From: Clostridia bacterium
GTDB lineage: Bacteria > Bacillota > Clostridia > Christensenellales > Borkfalkiaceae
Reading direction: 5' to 3'
NCBI GenBank assembly: GCA_900770185.1
Contig: CAAGJM010000012.1
Coordinates: 1-37,536 of the forward strand
Length of the DNA: 37,536 bases
Shown piece by piece: positions 7,907 to 15,562 of the stretch (positions are counted from its first letter, which is position 1; each line of letters opens with the position of its first letter). The notes under the pieces are model-generated. The model was given only the letters and a program-made list of their open reading frames with translations. It did no database searches and was not told the DNA's origin. Position numbers and translations under genes: made by a program.

Positions 7907-8066
7907 AAGTTTTAAGCATAAACGATTTAAAGTTTTAAGCATTAACGGTTTAAGGGTTTAAGTATTAACGGCTTAAAGTTTTAAGCATAAACGATTTAAA
8001 GGTTTAAGTATAAACGATTTAAAGGTTTAAGCGTAAACGATTTAAAGGTTTAAGCATTAACGGTTT
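7907..8066. repeat. Tandem array, seven units of 22-23 bp
   Basis: Seven consecutive units follow the pattern AAAGGTTTAAGCATAAACGATTT with period 23 (the first unit is 22). They start at 7907, 7929, 7952, 7975, 7998, 8021 and 8044. Variation is limited to a few positions (GTTTT/GGTTT, GCATA/GTATA/GCATT/GCGTA, CGATTT/CGGTTT/CGGCTT). There is no spacer, so this is not a CRISPR array. It is preceded by an AT-rich stretch (7840-7885). The size and number of units resemble iterons or a minisatellite; no replication gene is beside it. Confidence 0.85.
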
Positions 8067-8139
8067 ATAAGCGTTAAATTCCGAACGCTCAGCGCGAATG
8101 AACACAGCGATTTTAAAGCAACGTAAATCTGAAAAAAAT

Positions 8140-8170
8140 AAGGCGAAGCGTTTTTAAAACGCTTCGCCTT
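8140..8170 (-). terminator. Intrinsic terminator, minus-strand direction
   Basis: AAGGCGAAGCGTTTT (8140-8154) and AAAACGCTTCGCCTT (8156-8170) form a perfect 15-bp inverted repeat. On the minus strand it is followed by ATTTTTTTC, so it would end transcripts coming from the two small genes at 8426-8610. Confidence 0.75.
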
Positions 8171-8425
8171 ACGCCCGAAAAAACTAATCGGGGCAAAGTT
8201 TATTATTCAGTTAATTCTCCCGTCGTGCATACCGACCGTTTTTTATAAAGTAAAAAATATATTTTTGTGATATTGTTTTTACTTTATTAACTTTAAATTT
8301 AACTTTAATTACCGTTTAAACGGCAATTATCTATATATTTAAAGCGCATTTAAATTACCTATTCGCCTTATACTCATTTTCTCTTTCGTAATTTTTATGA
8401 AACTATTTATACGCGGATAGGCTAT
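8171..8425. other. AT-rich 3' region downstream of the small genes
   Basis: This stretch holds an AT-rich imperfect hairpin (ATAAAGTAAAAA at 8245-8256 with TTTTTACTTTAT at 8276-8287) but no open frame with a ribosome binding site. It is probably the long untranslated tail of the small-gene transcript, ending at the 8140-8170 terminator. Confidence 0.4.
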
Positions 8426-8536
8426 TTATAAATCGTCTGCGTCTTGCACGGGTAATTCCGCGCCGTCTTCGCTATAAACACCGGTATAACTGCCGAGCGG
8501 GTCGAATTTCGATTTGAATTTTTTACTTTTGCCCAT
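8426..8536 (-). CDS. Small 36-residue protein with DPLGSYTG and PVQDADDL motifs
   Basis: The frame encodes 36 residues. The basic start MGKSKKFKSK is followed by FDPLGSYTG and an acidic end, PVQDADDL. Its ATG shares one base with the stop of the 24-residue gene upstream (TAATG), so translation is probably coupled. The charge layout (Lys-rich head, acidic tail) and clean in-frame motifs look like a real conserved peptide. From memory, similar DP-GSYTG/VQDADDL peptides occur in other Clostridia, but I cannot check this. There is no signal peptide, cysteine or membrane segment. The position beside the spoIVF operon suggests, but does not prove, a sporulation link. It is too short for routine gene callers. 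Confidence 0.7.
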   Translation of the reverse strand: MGKSKKFKSKFDPLGSYTGVYSEDGAELPVQDADDL

Positions 8537-8610
8537 TACTTGCAGTTCTTTACAGACTTGGAAGTTTTAGCATCCGTTTTTTTACCGTTGTTACAGTTTT
8601 TACTTCTCAT
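8536..8610 (-). CDS. Small 24-residue Lys/Asn-rich peptide
   Basis: The ATG at 8610 (minus strand) is preceded by AAGGAGG with an ideal spacing, the best ribosome binding site in this part of the window. The frame gives 24 residues, beginning MRSKNCNNGKK and ending SVKNCK. It has two Cys at positions 6 and 23, each in an Asn-Cys pair near one end, and is rich in Lys, Asn, Ser and Thr. It overlaps the next small gene by one base. The peptide is very hydrophilic and basic and could bind nucleic acid or act as a leader peptide for the gene behind it. No family recognised. Confidence 0.6.
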   Translation of the reverse strand: MRSKNCNNGKKTDAKTSKSVKNCK

Positions 8611-8639
8611 ACTTACCTCCTTGTTAGTATTTTGCGCCG

Positions 8640-8668
8640 AAAATAGTCTGTTATACATAAAACGACAA
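8640..8668 (-). promoter_or_regulatory. Candidate promoter for the small-gene pair
   Basis: On the minus strand, TTGTCG (8668-8663), 17 bases and TATTTT (8645-8640) fit sigma-A at four of six bases each. An overlapping alternative, TGTATA (8657-8652), 17 bases, CAAAATA (8634-8628), resembles forespore sigma-G sites (consensus about TGNATA / CATNNTA), but it would place the start almost on the AAGGAGG. I cannot decide between them. Confidence 0.35.
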
Positions 8669-8753
8669 ATTTTTTAACGCTTAAGCGAGGGAATTGTTCT
8701 AAACGACAAAAAGTATTCATAAGTTTTAGCACAACGATAAAAAGGAGCAAATT

Positions 8754-9563
8754 ATGGAAGCAGATTATCAAAATATGATTGAAGTCCCGGTGCAGTCGTT
8801 TGACGTAGTGGTCAAACCGCAAAGAAGGCGTAAAAAAGACGTTAAAGAAGAAGTCATTAAAAAAGTGAACGGCGGCGACGCGCTTACTGAGGCCCCCGCC
8901 GAAGATATCGGCTCGAGGAAATCTTCCTTTAAAAAGATTTCGGCGTTTTTCGGTAAAAAACCGCGCGCCGAAAAAAGCGGCGGCGAAGCGGCGGCAACTA
9001 AACCCGACAATATAAAGAAATCAAAAAAACGGGTTGAGGAATCGGATAACGGCGCCGTGTCGGTAAAAAGTTCGAGGTTCGATATCGTTTCGGTGCAGGT
9101 TGTTGCGATATTCGCGCTCGTCATCGGCATAATTTTAACCAATATTTTTTGGGAAGACAGCGGTATCAACAACCTATTAAGAACGGTCTTTAAAAGCGGC
9201 GACGCAAAAAACACCGCTACCTACCAAACCTTTAACCCCACTTCTCCCTGCAAAACGGGCGAGGTAACGCTTGAAGCGGGCGTTATGCACGTAAATTCGG
9301 GCAGCATTTACACCCCTTGCGACGGCGTCGTTAAAACCATAAGCGAAGCGGACGGAAAATACACCGTCACCGTCGAGCATAGCGACAGTTTTTCGTCGGT
9401 TATATCGGGGCTTGATTACTGCTACGCAAAACAGGGCGAAAGCGTTTATTCGAGCGTTGCGCTCGGATATTCGGGCGACGCGGTCAGCGTAAGCATGTTC
9501 AACGGTTCGTCTTTAATAACTTCTTATGAATTAGACGGCGACAAAGTAGTGTGGAAAGATTAA
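8754..9563 (+). CDS. spoIVFA: SpoIVFA-like regulator with degenerate LytM/M23 domain
   Basis: In Bacillus, SpoIVFA holds the protease SpoIVFB inactive in the outer forespore membrane until the SpoIVB signal arrives. The 269-residue product here is close to the Bacillus length (about 264). It has a long charged N-terminus (Lys/Arg-rich, residues 20-110), one membrane helix at about 112-133 (VVAIFALVIGIILTNIFW), then a beta-rich domain (about 170-260) in the M23/LytM region. The HxxxD and HxH zinc ligands of active LytM peptidases are not visible, as expected for a non-enzymatic member. A strong AAAGGAG site precedes the ATG. It overlaps spoIVFB by 13 bases, which is the main argument for the name. 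A generic M23 protein is the alternative. Confidence 0.78.
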   Translation: MEADYQNMIEVPVQSFDVVVKPQRRRKKDVKEEVIKKVNGGDALTEAPAEDIGSRKSSFKKISAFFGKKPRAEKSGGEAAATKPDNIKKSKKRVEESDNGAVSVKSSRFDIVSVQVVAIFALVIGIILTNIFWEDSGINNLLRTVFKSGDAKNTATYQTFNPTSPCKTGEVTLEAGVMHVNSGSIYTPCDGVVKTISEADGKYTVTVEHSDSFSSVISGLDYCYAKQGESVYSSVALGYSGDAVSVSMFNGSSLITSYELDGDKVVWKD

Positions 9564-10411
9564 AAATACGCCTGCATCCGCTGTTTATTCTGTTCGGAAT
9601 ATACTTTGCTTTTACGGGCAAAGTATTTTCTTTTTTGGCGATAACTTTGTCCGCGCTTTTACACGAGGGCGGGCACTATATCGTATCGTCGTCGATGGGG
9701 TACGAGTTAAATCGCATAACCCTTATGCCGTACGGTGCGGTTTTAAGCGGATACGCGGGCGACGTAACTATTAAAGACGAAATTAAAATCGCCGTCGCAG
9801 GCCCCGCGGTTAGCGGGTTTCTGGCGATATTTTTCACCGCGCTATGGTGGCTGTTTCCGTCCGCATATCCGTTTACCGACTTAGCGGGCAAAACAAACGC
9901 CGCTCTGTTTTTCGTGAACCTTATCCCCGCGTATCCCCTTGACGGCGGGCGGGTTTTGTACGCGTTTACGTCTTTAAAAACGGGGCGCAAAAAGGGGCTA
10001 AAAATCGCAAAAATCGTAACCATATCAATATCCGCCGCGCTGCTTTTGCTTTTTATTTATTCTTGTTTTCACGGCATAAATCTAACCATAGCGGCGTTTT
10101 CCGTATTTTTAATAAGCGGGTTGTTCGGTTTTAAAAAGGGTGATTACGTCAGCGTATACGAAAACTTTTCGGTCGATAAAATAAAACGCCCGAAGGTTGT
10201 CAGGCGCGCCGCCGTAAGCGAAAACGCAAAATTAAAAACTCTTTACTCGATAGTCGATAAAGATTATTTTTACGAAATAACGGTGGTTGACGGCGGCGGC
10301 AAAGCGACCGTAAAACTCAGCGGCGACGACCTTTTTAGAACGCTCGTTTCGGGGAAGTATTACGAGAGCGTGGGCGCGGCGATAAAAGCGGCGGGAATAA
10401 ATAAGTTTTAA
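9551..10411 (+). CDS. spoIVFB: Site-2-type intramembrane metalloprotease SpoIVFB
   Basis: This M50 family protease would cut pro-SigK in the mother cell. The 286-residue protein contains the zinc motif HEGGH (residues 38-42, HExxH) in a membrane helix and the second motif NLIPAYPLDGG (123-133), whose Asp is the third ligand. About six hydrophobic segments fill the first 195 residues. The C-terminal 85 residues look like a CBS-type module, as in the Bacillus enzyme (288 residues). The start is GTG at 9551, inside the end of spoIVFA, implying coupled translation. The expected substrate, sigK, is not in the window. RseP-like S2P proteases are unlikely because no PDZ domain is present. Family call is firm; the sporulation role follows from size, CBS tail and partner gene. 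Confidence 0.88.
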   Translation: MERLKIRLHPLFILFGIYFAFTGKVFSFLAITLSALLHEGGHYIVSSSMGYELNRITLMPYGAVLSGYAGDVTIKDEIKIAVAGPAVSGFLAIFFTALWWLFPSAYPFTDLAGKTNAALFFVNLIPAYPLDGGRVLYAFTSLKTGRKKGLKIAKIVTISISAALLLLFIYSCFHGINLTIAAFSVFLISGLFGFKKGDYVSVYENFSVDKIKRPKVVRRAAVSENAKLKTLYSIVDKDYFYEITVVDGGGKATVKLSGDDLFRTLVSGKYYESVGAAIKAAGINKF

Positions 10412-10543
10412 GCGCGGCTTCAGCGGCGGGCGGTTAAGCGCGGCGTTTTTAAACGGATAGGCCTCGCAAATTAAGCCGCCCGGTTAAGCCGCCGCATTTA
10501 AAGCGCGGGGAATACCGCCGCAAAACAAGGCATATATTTTTAT

Positions 10544-11569
10544 ATGAAACGTTTGAAATTTGTGAGCGCAAACGCCGTTTTTTCGGCTGTTTTAACTCTT
10601 GTCGTTTTATCGTCGCTTATATTAACGCCCGTTTTTTGTAAAAAACCCGCGGCGGCAACGAGCGGGGGAATTAAGTATGAAGCAATTATAAACGTGTGGC
10701 ATGCCGATACGTTCGACGGCGGGGTGGGTAGCCGTGCCGCCTTTTTGCAAAAACGCGCCGACGAGTTTTCGAAAAAGCATAAAGGCGCGCTCGTTCTGGT
10801 TACGGCGCGGACGGTAGGTTCTATCATAGAAGATTTTAAAAAGGGCGTTTATCCCGACGCGATATCTTACGGGATAGGCGGAATAGACCCGTCCGCGTTT
10901 TTAGCGTTAAATAAAAAAGGCTTGTTTAAAGGCGGAGAGATAGGCGGCAAGTTTTACGGCGCGGCGTATTTAAGGGGGCAATATTTTTTGTTTGCTCACG
11001 GCGCGGGCGGCGAAAAAAAAGCGAGCGAAATACTTGTGTATTCCGCCGAAAATTATTCGACCGCTACGGCGGCGGCTCTGTCTGATTTTAACGGCGTAAG
11101 CAAAAAGTTCGTATTTTCCGATAAAACGCAGGCGGCGCGGCGGTTTTTAAACGATAAAACGGTCGCCCTTATCGGCACCCAACGCGACCTTTACCGCTTA
11201 AAAGCGGCGGGGGCGGGGTTTACCGCGGGACCGTTAAATAGTTATTGCGACCTTTACCAGTACCTTTCCGTTATAACTACGGATGAAGTCAAAAACGCCC
11301 GTATAGTTCAGTTTTTAGACTATTTACTGAGTGATGAAGCGCAGAAAAAAGCCTTCGGGTTAATGATGCTTCCCGTAAAAAGCGGACTTAACCCCGAAAA
11401 CGCGGACGACGATATAAAAGCCGCCTACTCAAAGATACCCGACTATACTTTGCCGCCGTATTCCTTAAAAAGCGAAATAGACGGGGTTAAGGCGGCGGCG
11501 GAAAAAACGCTTGCGGTAGGCGGAGATAAAGATAAAAGCGAGCTGTTAAGCTTGCTTAAACCGCTATAA
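10544..11569 (+). CDS. Orphan extracellular solute-binding-like protein
   Basis: The 341-residue protein starts with a basic tip and a hydrophobic segment (about residues 8-30, ending in TPVFCKK), which could be a signal peptide; the Cys there has a weak lipobox (TPVFC), so a lipoprotein is possible but not certain. The mature part (INVWHADTFDGGVGSRAAFL, KRADEFSKKH, and ARIVQFLDYLLSDEAQKKAFG near the end) has the pattern of family 1 bacterial solute-binding proteins for sugars. No permease or ATPase gene is adjacent, so it is not an ordinary transport operon. It lies between spoIVFB and murB with a 132-base gap upstream and only a weak ribosome binding site (ACAAGG, poorly spaced). The ligand is unknown. 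Confidence 0.6.
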   Translation: MKRLKFVSANAVFSAVLTLVVLSSLILTPVFCKKPAAATSGGIKYEAIINVWHADTFDGGVGSRAAFLQKRADEFSKKHKGALVLVTARTVGSIIEDFKKGVYPDAISYGIGGIDPSAFLALNKKGLFKGGEIGGKFYGAAYLRGQYFLFAHGAGGEKKASEILVYSAENYSTATAAALSDFNGVSKKFVFSDKTQAARRFLNDKTVALIGTQRDLYRLKAAGAGFTAGPLNSYCDLYQYLSVITTDEVKNARIVQFLDYLLSDEAQKKAFGLMMLPVKSGLNPENADDDIKAAYSKIPDYTLPPYSLKSEIDGVKAAAEKTLAVGGDKDKSELLSLLKPL

Positions 11570-11600
11570 ACTAAGCTAATTACTAAAATTATATAAACAG

Positions 11601-11629
11601 TTGTAAAAAAATCGGTAATGATGTAAAAT
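11601..11629 (+). promoter_or_regulatory. Candidate sigma-A promoter for the murB-hprK operon
   Basis: TTGTAA (11601-11606), 17 bases and TAAAAT (11624-11629) lie directly before AAGGAGAG and the GTG start. The predicted transcript start would fall inside the ribosome binding site, so the real start may be slightly different or the promoter may be elsewhere. Confidence 0.35.
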
Positions 11630-11644
11630 AAGGAGAGAAAGTCA

Positions 11645-12514
11645 GTGAATACCAACGACCTTTTAAAAAGCCTTTACCCGATAAGCGTTCGTCGCGACGT
11701 ATGCTTAAAAGATTATTGCAGGTATAAAACGGGCGGCAACGCCGCGGCGATGGTATTCCCCAAAACCGCGGACGAATTAAAGCGCGCCGTAACCGCTCTT
11801 AAAGGGGTTGCGCCTTACTTCGTGCTCGGCGGCGGCAGCAACGTGCTTATTTCCGACAAAGGATTTTCGGGCGCGGTCATTTCCACGCTTAAACTCGATA
11901 AAATAGAGTTGAAAGGAAATTTATGCGTTGCGGGTGCAGGCGCGAAGATAAGCGACGTGATACGCGCCACGGCAATAAACTCTTTAAGCGGGCTTGAATT
12001 TGCCGTCGGTATACCCGCCACGGTAGGCGGCGCGGTCGCGATGAACGCGGGGTGCTATAATAAAAGCGTTTCCGACGCCGTTTTATACGTCGTCACCGAA
12101 AACGGGGTTTACAAAAAGGGCGAGTGCGGCTTTAACTACCGCGCAAGCAGGTTTTTGGGTAAGGAAACGATCTTAGAAGTATGTTTTAACTTTTCCCCCG
12201 CCGAGTTCGACGATATCGAGGAAAAGATAAAAGCGTACAAAAGTTTCCGCAAAAACCCGAAAGGAAGGTCTTGCGGCTCGGTGTTTAAAAACGACGGGTT
12301 TTTCGCTGGGAAAGTTATCGACGAAGCGGGGCTTAAAGGTAAAAGAATCGGTGGCGCGAAAGTTTCCGACGAACACGCGAATTTTATAATCGCGGATAGC
12401 GGCGCTACGTCAAAGGATATTTACGACCTTATAAAATTCGTAAAGAAAAAAGTTTTGGAAGAAAAGAACCTGACCCTTTTAGAAGAGTTGGTTTATTTAG
12501 GTGAATTTGAATGA
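11645..12514 (+). CDS. murB: UDP-N-acetylenolpyruvoylglucosamine reductase
   Basis: MurB reduces UDP-GlcNAc-enolpyruvate to UDP-MurNAc with NADPH and FAD, an early cytosolic step of peptidoglycan synthesis. The 289-residue protein has the FAD-binding segment LGGGSNVLIS (61-70), GIPATVGGAVAMNAGCYN (122-139) and the catalytic Ser in SCGSVFKN (209-216); the catalytic Glu is in LLEELV near 279-283. This is the short type II MurB typical of Firmicutes. The start is GTG with AAGGAGAG seven bases before it. The last four bases overlap the next gene (ATGA). Position at the head of a cluster with whiA and hprK is common in Clostridia and Bacilli. Confidence 0.95.
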   Translation: MNTNDLLKSLYPISVRRDVCLKDYCRYKTGGNAAAMVFPKTADELKRAVTALKGVAPYFVLGGGSNVLISDKGFSGAVISTLKLDKIELKGNLCVAGAGAKISDVIRATAINSLSGLEFAVGIPATVGGAVAMNAGCYNKSVSDAVLYVVTENGVYKKGECGFNYRASRFLGKETILEVCFNFSPAEFDDIEEKIKAYKSFRKNPKGRSCGSVFKNDGFFAGKVIDEAGLKGKRIGGAKVSDEHANFIIADSGATSKDIYDLIKFVKKKVLEEKNLTLLEELVYLGEFE

Positions 12515-13287
12515 TTCTTACTGCAGACTATCACACGCACACCGTGTTCAGCCACGGCAAAGGCACGATTTTAGATAACGCCGTCGCCGCAAAAGAAAAG
12601 GGGCTTAAAACGATAGCGATAACCGACCACGGATTTTCGCACCCCGCTTTCGGCATGCGTCGAAGAGAGCTTCCCGAAATGCGCGAAAAAATAAACGAAG
12701 CGATAAGCGTTACCGGAGTAAACGTTTTGCTCGGGACGGAATCCAACATTTTAGGCGTCGACGGAAAAACCGACGTAAAAGTTAAAGATTACGAAAAGTT
12801 GGATATATTTTTATCGGGGATACACCGCTTTATATATTACGATAAACTTTACGAGTGGTTTAAGCTTTTAGGCGCGAACTATTTTGCCCGCAAGTTTAAA
12901 AAGGGCGCGGGCGAAAAACTTATTAAGCGCAACACCCTCGTTTATATAAACGCGATAAAAAATAACCCCATAGATATCCTCACGCACCCTAACTTTCTGG
13001 TGTTTGCTAACGCCGAAGAAGTCGCTGAATGTTGCCGCGATTACGGCACTTATTTCGAGATAAATTCGAGAAAAACCCATTTAACTTTCGACGAATGGGA
13101 AAAGGTCATCGCTACGGGGGTCGATTTCGTTGTCGACAGCGACGCGCATATTCCCGAAAACGTCGGGAACGTGAGTTCAGGGTTCGAAGTTATAAAAGAA
13201 CACAATATCCCCTTATCGCGGATAAAAAACATCGACGGCCGAGAACCCGAAAGGTTCAGGTTTAAAGAATTCAAGCAAAAATTATGA
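12511..13287 (+). CDS. PHP-domain metal-dependent phosphatase
   Basis: The 258-residue product is a single PHP domain: DYHTHTVFSHG (6-16), ITDHG (37-41), ILTHPNF in the middle and DSDAH near residue 210 supply the His and Asp metal ligands. Members hydrolyse phosphoesters such as histidinol phosphate, sugar phosphates or 3',5'-nucleotide phosphates; the substrate here cannot be read from sequence, and no histidine biosynthesis gene is near. It overlaps murB and whiA by four bases on each side, so it is translated as part of the cluster. A PHP gene between murB and whiA is a recurring arrangement in Clostridia (from memory). Confidence 0.87.
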   Translation: MILTADYHTHTVFSHGKGTILDNAVAAKEKGLKTIAITDHGFSHPAFGMRRRELPEMREKINEAISVTGVNVLLGTESNILGVDGKTDVKVKDYEKLDIFLSGIHRFIYYDKLYEWFKLLGANYFARKFKKGAGEKLIKRNTLVYINAIKNNPIDILTHPNFLVFANAEEVAECCRDYGTYFEINSRKTHLTFDEWEKVIATGVDFVVDSDAHIPENVGNVSSGFEVIKEHNIPLSRIKNIDGREPERFRFKEFKQKL

Positions 13288-14228
13288 CTTTTACCGAAAG
13301 CGTAAAAAACGAAATACTTGCGAAAAAAGAATTGAGTCCGTGTTGTAAAACGGCAATGTTCAGCGCGTTTATCCGCGGCGCGGGCGCTATCGCCGTCAAA
13401 AACGGGCTTGCTGGGTTCGAGTACGTCACCGAAAGCGAAAAGGCGGGCGACTATTTTTCGCGAGCGATAAAAAATTTATACGGCGAAGAACCCGTTAAAA
13501 ACGGTTACGCGGACAAGCTTAGCGGCAAGACGAAGTATTGTTACTCTTTCGTAAACAACGTATCTTTTTCGGTCCTTAAAGACGCGGGCGTTTTATCGTC
13601 CGACGAGGGCGGAATAAAGGTAAACCTTAACATAGACAAGTACGTTATCGAAAACGATTGTTGCAAAAAAGCGTACGTAGCCGGCGCGTTTTTAGGCAGC
13701 GGCAGCGCGACCGTACCCGATAAAGACAAATTCAATAATACGGGCTATCACTTAGAATTCGTCTTTTCAAAAAAGCAGACGGCGGACGATTTTTGCGAAG
13801 TCTTATCTTTCGCGGGCTTTATGGCTAAACTTATAAAGCGCAAGGAAAGTTACGTCGTTTACTTTAAAAACGCCGAAGAAATAAGCGACGTTTTAGCGTA
13901 TATAGGCGCGGTTAAAAGTTGTTTGCGCGTAAAAGAAATTATGGTTGAAAAAGACCTTATCAACGACACAAACCGCAAAGTAAACTGCGAAATGGGCAAT
14001 ATCGGCAAGCAGATAGAAGCGTCTTTAAAACAAGTTAAAAGCGTTGAGATTATAAAGGAAACGATAGGGCTTCAAAGCCTCCCCGATGCGGTCAGAAAGA
14101 CTGCCGAAGCGCGGTGCGAAAACCCGGGCGCCACGCTTTTGGAACTTGCGGATATTTTAAAAGTGACCAAAAGCTGTTTGAACCACAGGCTGAGAAAAAT
14201 AAACGAAATTGCGGACAACCTTAAATGA
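13284..14228 (+). CDS. whiA: Sporulation/cell-division regulator WhiA
   Basis: WhiA is a DNA-binding protein combining a LAGLIDADG-like fold with a C-terminal helix-turn-helix; it affects division and chromosome segregation in Firmicutes and sporulation septation in Streptomyces. The 314-residue protein shows SFTESVKNEI-like start (TFTESVKNEILAKK), AYVAGAFLGSGSATVPDK (about 130-147) in the homing-endonuclease-like part, and the terminal ATLLELADILKVTKSCLNHRLRKINEIA helix-turn-helix. Catalytic residues of homing endonucleases are lost in this family. It overlaps both neighbours by four bases. The usual partner genes rapZ and mgfK (yvcK), which commonly precede whiA, are missing here. Confidence 0.95.
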   Translation: MTFTESVKNEILAKKELSPCCKTAMFSAFIRGAGAIAVKNGLAGFEYVTESEKAGDYFSRAIKNLYGEEPVKNGYADKLSGKTKYCYSFVNNVSFSVLKDAGVLSSDEGGIKVNLNIDKYVIENDCCKKAYVAGAFLGSGSATVPDKDKFNNTGYHLEFVFSKKQTADDFCEVLSFAGFMAKLIKRKESYVVYFKNAEEISDVLAYIGAVKSCLRVKEIMVEKDLINDTNRKVNCEMGNIGKQIEASLKQVKSVEIIKETIGLQSLPDAVRKTAEARCENPGATLLELADILKVTKSCLNHRLRKINEIADNLK

Positions 14229-15562
14229 TTAACTTAAGCCCCGCGGCAAGCGCGGTGATTAAAAAACTAACTGAAAACGGCTTTGAGGCATACGCCGTCG
14301 GCGGCGCGGTGCGGGACGCGATTTTAGGCGTCGCCGTAAGCGATTTCGACGTGACGACTTCCGCCACCCCGACAGAAGTTAAAGCAGTTTTAAGCGGATA
14401 TAAAATTTTCGACACCGGCTTAAAACACGGCACCGTGACCGCCCGCGTTTCAGGCGAGAACGTTGAAATTACCACTTTCCGCACGGACGGCGACTATCTT
14501 AACGCCCGCCGCCCCGAAAGCGTCGAATTCGTGACCGATATACGCGAAGATTTATCCCGCCGCGACTTTACCATGAACGCCGTTTGTTATAACGACGAAA
14601 CGGGCGTTTTCGACCCGACCGGGGGTGTGGACGATATAAAGCATAAAACGATACGCGCCGTCGGCGACCCCGAAAAACGTTTCCGCGAGGACGCGTTGAG
14701 GATTTTGCGCGCCGTAAGGTTTGCTTCCGTTTTGGGTTTCAAGATAGAAGAAACAACGAAAAAGGCGATGTTTTCGTGTCAAAATTTAATAGCCAAGCTA
14801 TCGAAAGAAAGGGTGTTTTCGGAACTTAAAAAGACGCTTCTCGGCGACGGCGTTCAAGAAGTATTAACCGAGTACAGAGAGATTTTTTATCACGTTATTC
14901 CCGAACTGAAATCGTGCTACGGATTCGATCAGAAAAGCGTTTACCACTCGACCGACGTGTTTACGCATATCGTTTCCGCCGTCGCGCTCGCGCCGAAAGA
15001 TATTTACGTCCGCTTAGCACTTTTGTATCACGACATAGCAAAACCTTTGTGTTTTTGCGTCGACGAAGAAGGCGCGGGGCACTTTAAAGGGCACGCCGCG
15101 CTCGGCGCGAAAATAGCCGTCTCTTCCCTTAAAAGTTTAAAGGCGGACAACTTCACCGTCGGAACGGTCGAAAAACTCGTCTACCACCACGACAACTATA
15201 TGTTAAGCACGCGGAAAGACGTTTTAAAAATGCTTGACGAAGAAGGTATCGCGTTTATGCGCCGCTTAACCGAGCTTAGACGCGCCGATTTAAAAGCTCA
15301 TTTCACGAACAATATCGGCGAGCGCGAAAAAATTGCCGAAAAGGTTTTGAATATTGCCGAAACCGCGATAAAAAACGGCGAGTGTTACAGCCTTAAAACC
15401 CTTAAAATAAACGGGGGCGATATTATAAAGCTCGGTTATAAGGGCGAAGCGGTGGGCAGAATTTTAACCCGCATTTTAAACGAAGTGCGCGCAGGCAGTT
15501 TAAAAAACGACCGCGCCGCTCTCTTAAAAAAAGCTGAAAGTTATGGAAGAGTTGGAAAGTAA
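14225..15562 (+). CDS. cca: CCA-adding tRNA nucleotidyltransferase
   Basis: The enzyme builds or repairs the 3' CCA end of tRNAs. The 445-residue protein has the class II nucleotidyltransferase signature GGAVRD (26-31), the metal-binding pair in DFDV (40-43), the template-region motif RRDFTMNAV (112-120), and an HD domain with HSTDVFTHIV and YHDIAKP in the centre. The HD domain suggests additional phosphohydrolase activity, as in E. coli. It overlaps whiA by four bases and uvrC by 20. The one tRNA gene in this window encodes its own CCA, so here the enzyme would mainly serve repair (inference). Confidence 0.93.
   Translation: MINLSPAASAVIKKLTENGFEAYAVGGAVRDAILGVAVSDFDVTTSATPTEVKAVLSGYKIFDTGLKHGTVTARVSGENVEITTFRTDGDYLNARRPESVEFVTDIREDLSRRDFTMNAVCYNDETGVFDPTGGVDDIKHKTIRAVGDPEKRFREDALRILRAVRFASVLGFKIEETTKKAMFSCQNLIAKLSKERVFSELKKTLLGDGVQEVLTEYREIFYHVIPELKSCYGFDQKSVYHSTDVFTHIVSAVALAPKDIYVRLALLYHDIAKPLCFCVDEEGAGHFKGHAALGAKIAVSSLKSLKADNFTVGTVEKLVYHHDNYMLSTRKDVLKMLDEEGIAFMRRLTELRRADLKAHFTNNIGEREKIAEKVLNIAETAIKNGECYSLKTLKINGGDIIKLGYKGEAVGRILTRILNEVRAGSLKNDRAALLKKAESYGRVGK

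Noticed and set aside
7907..8066. CRISPR array
   Set aside because: Units are contiguous at 23 bp with no unique spacers, and no cas gene is present in the window.
8717..8743. Sigma-E promoter for spoIVFA (TCATAAG / GATAAAAA)
   Set aside because: Spacing is 12 bases and the transcript would start inside the ribosome binding site; the match is too weak, although sigma-E control would be expected.
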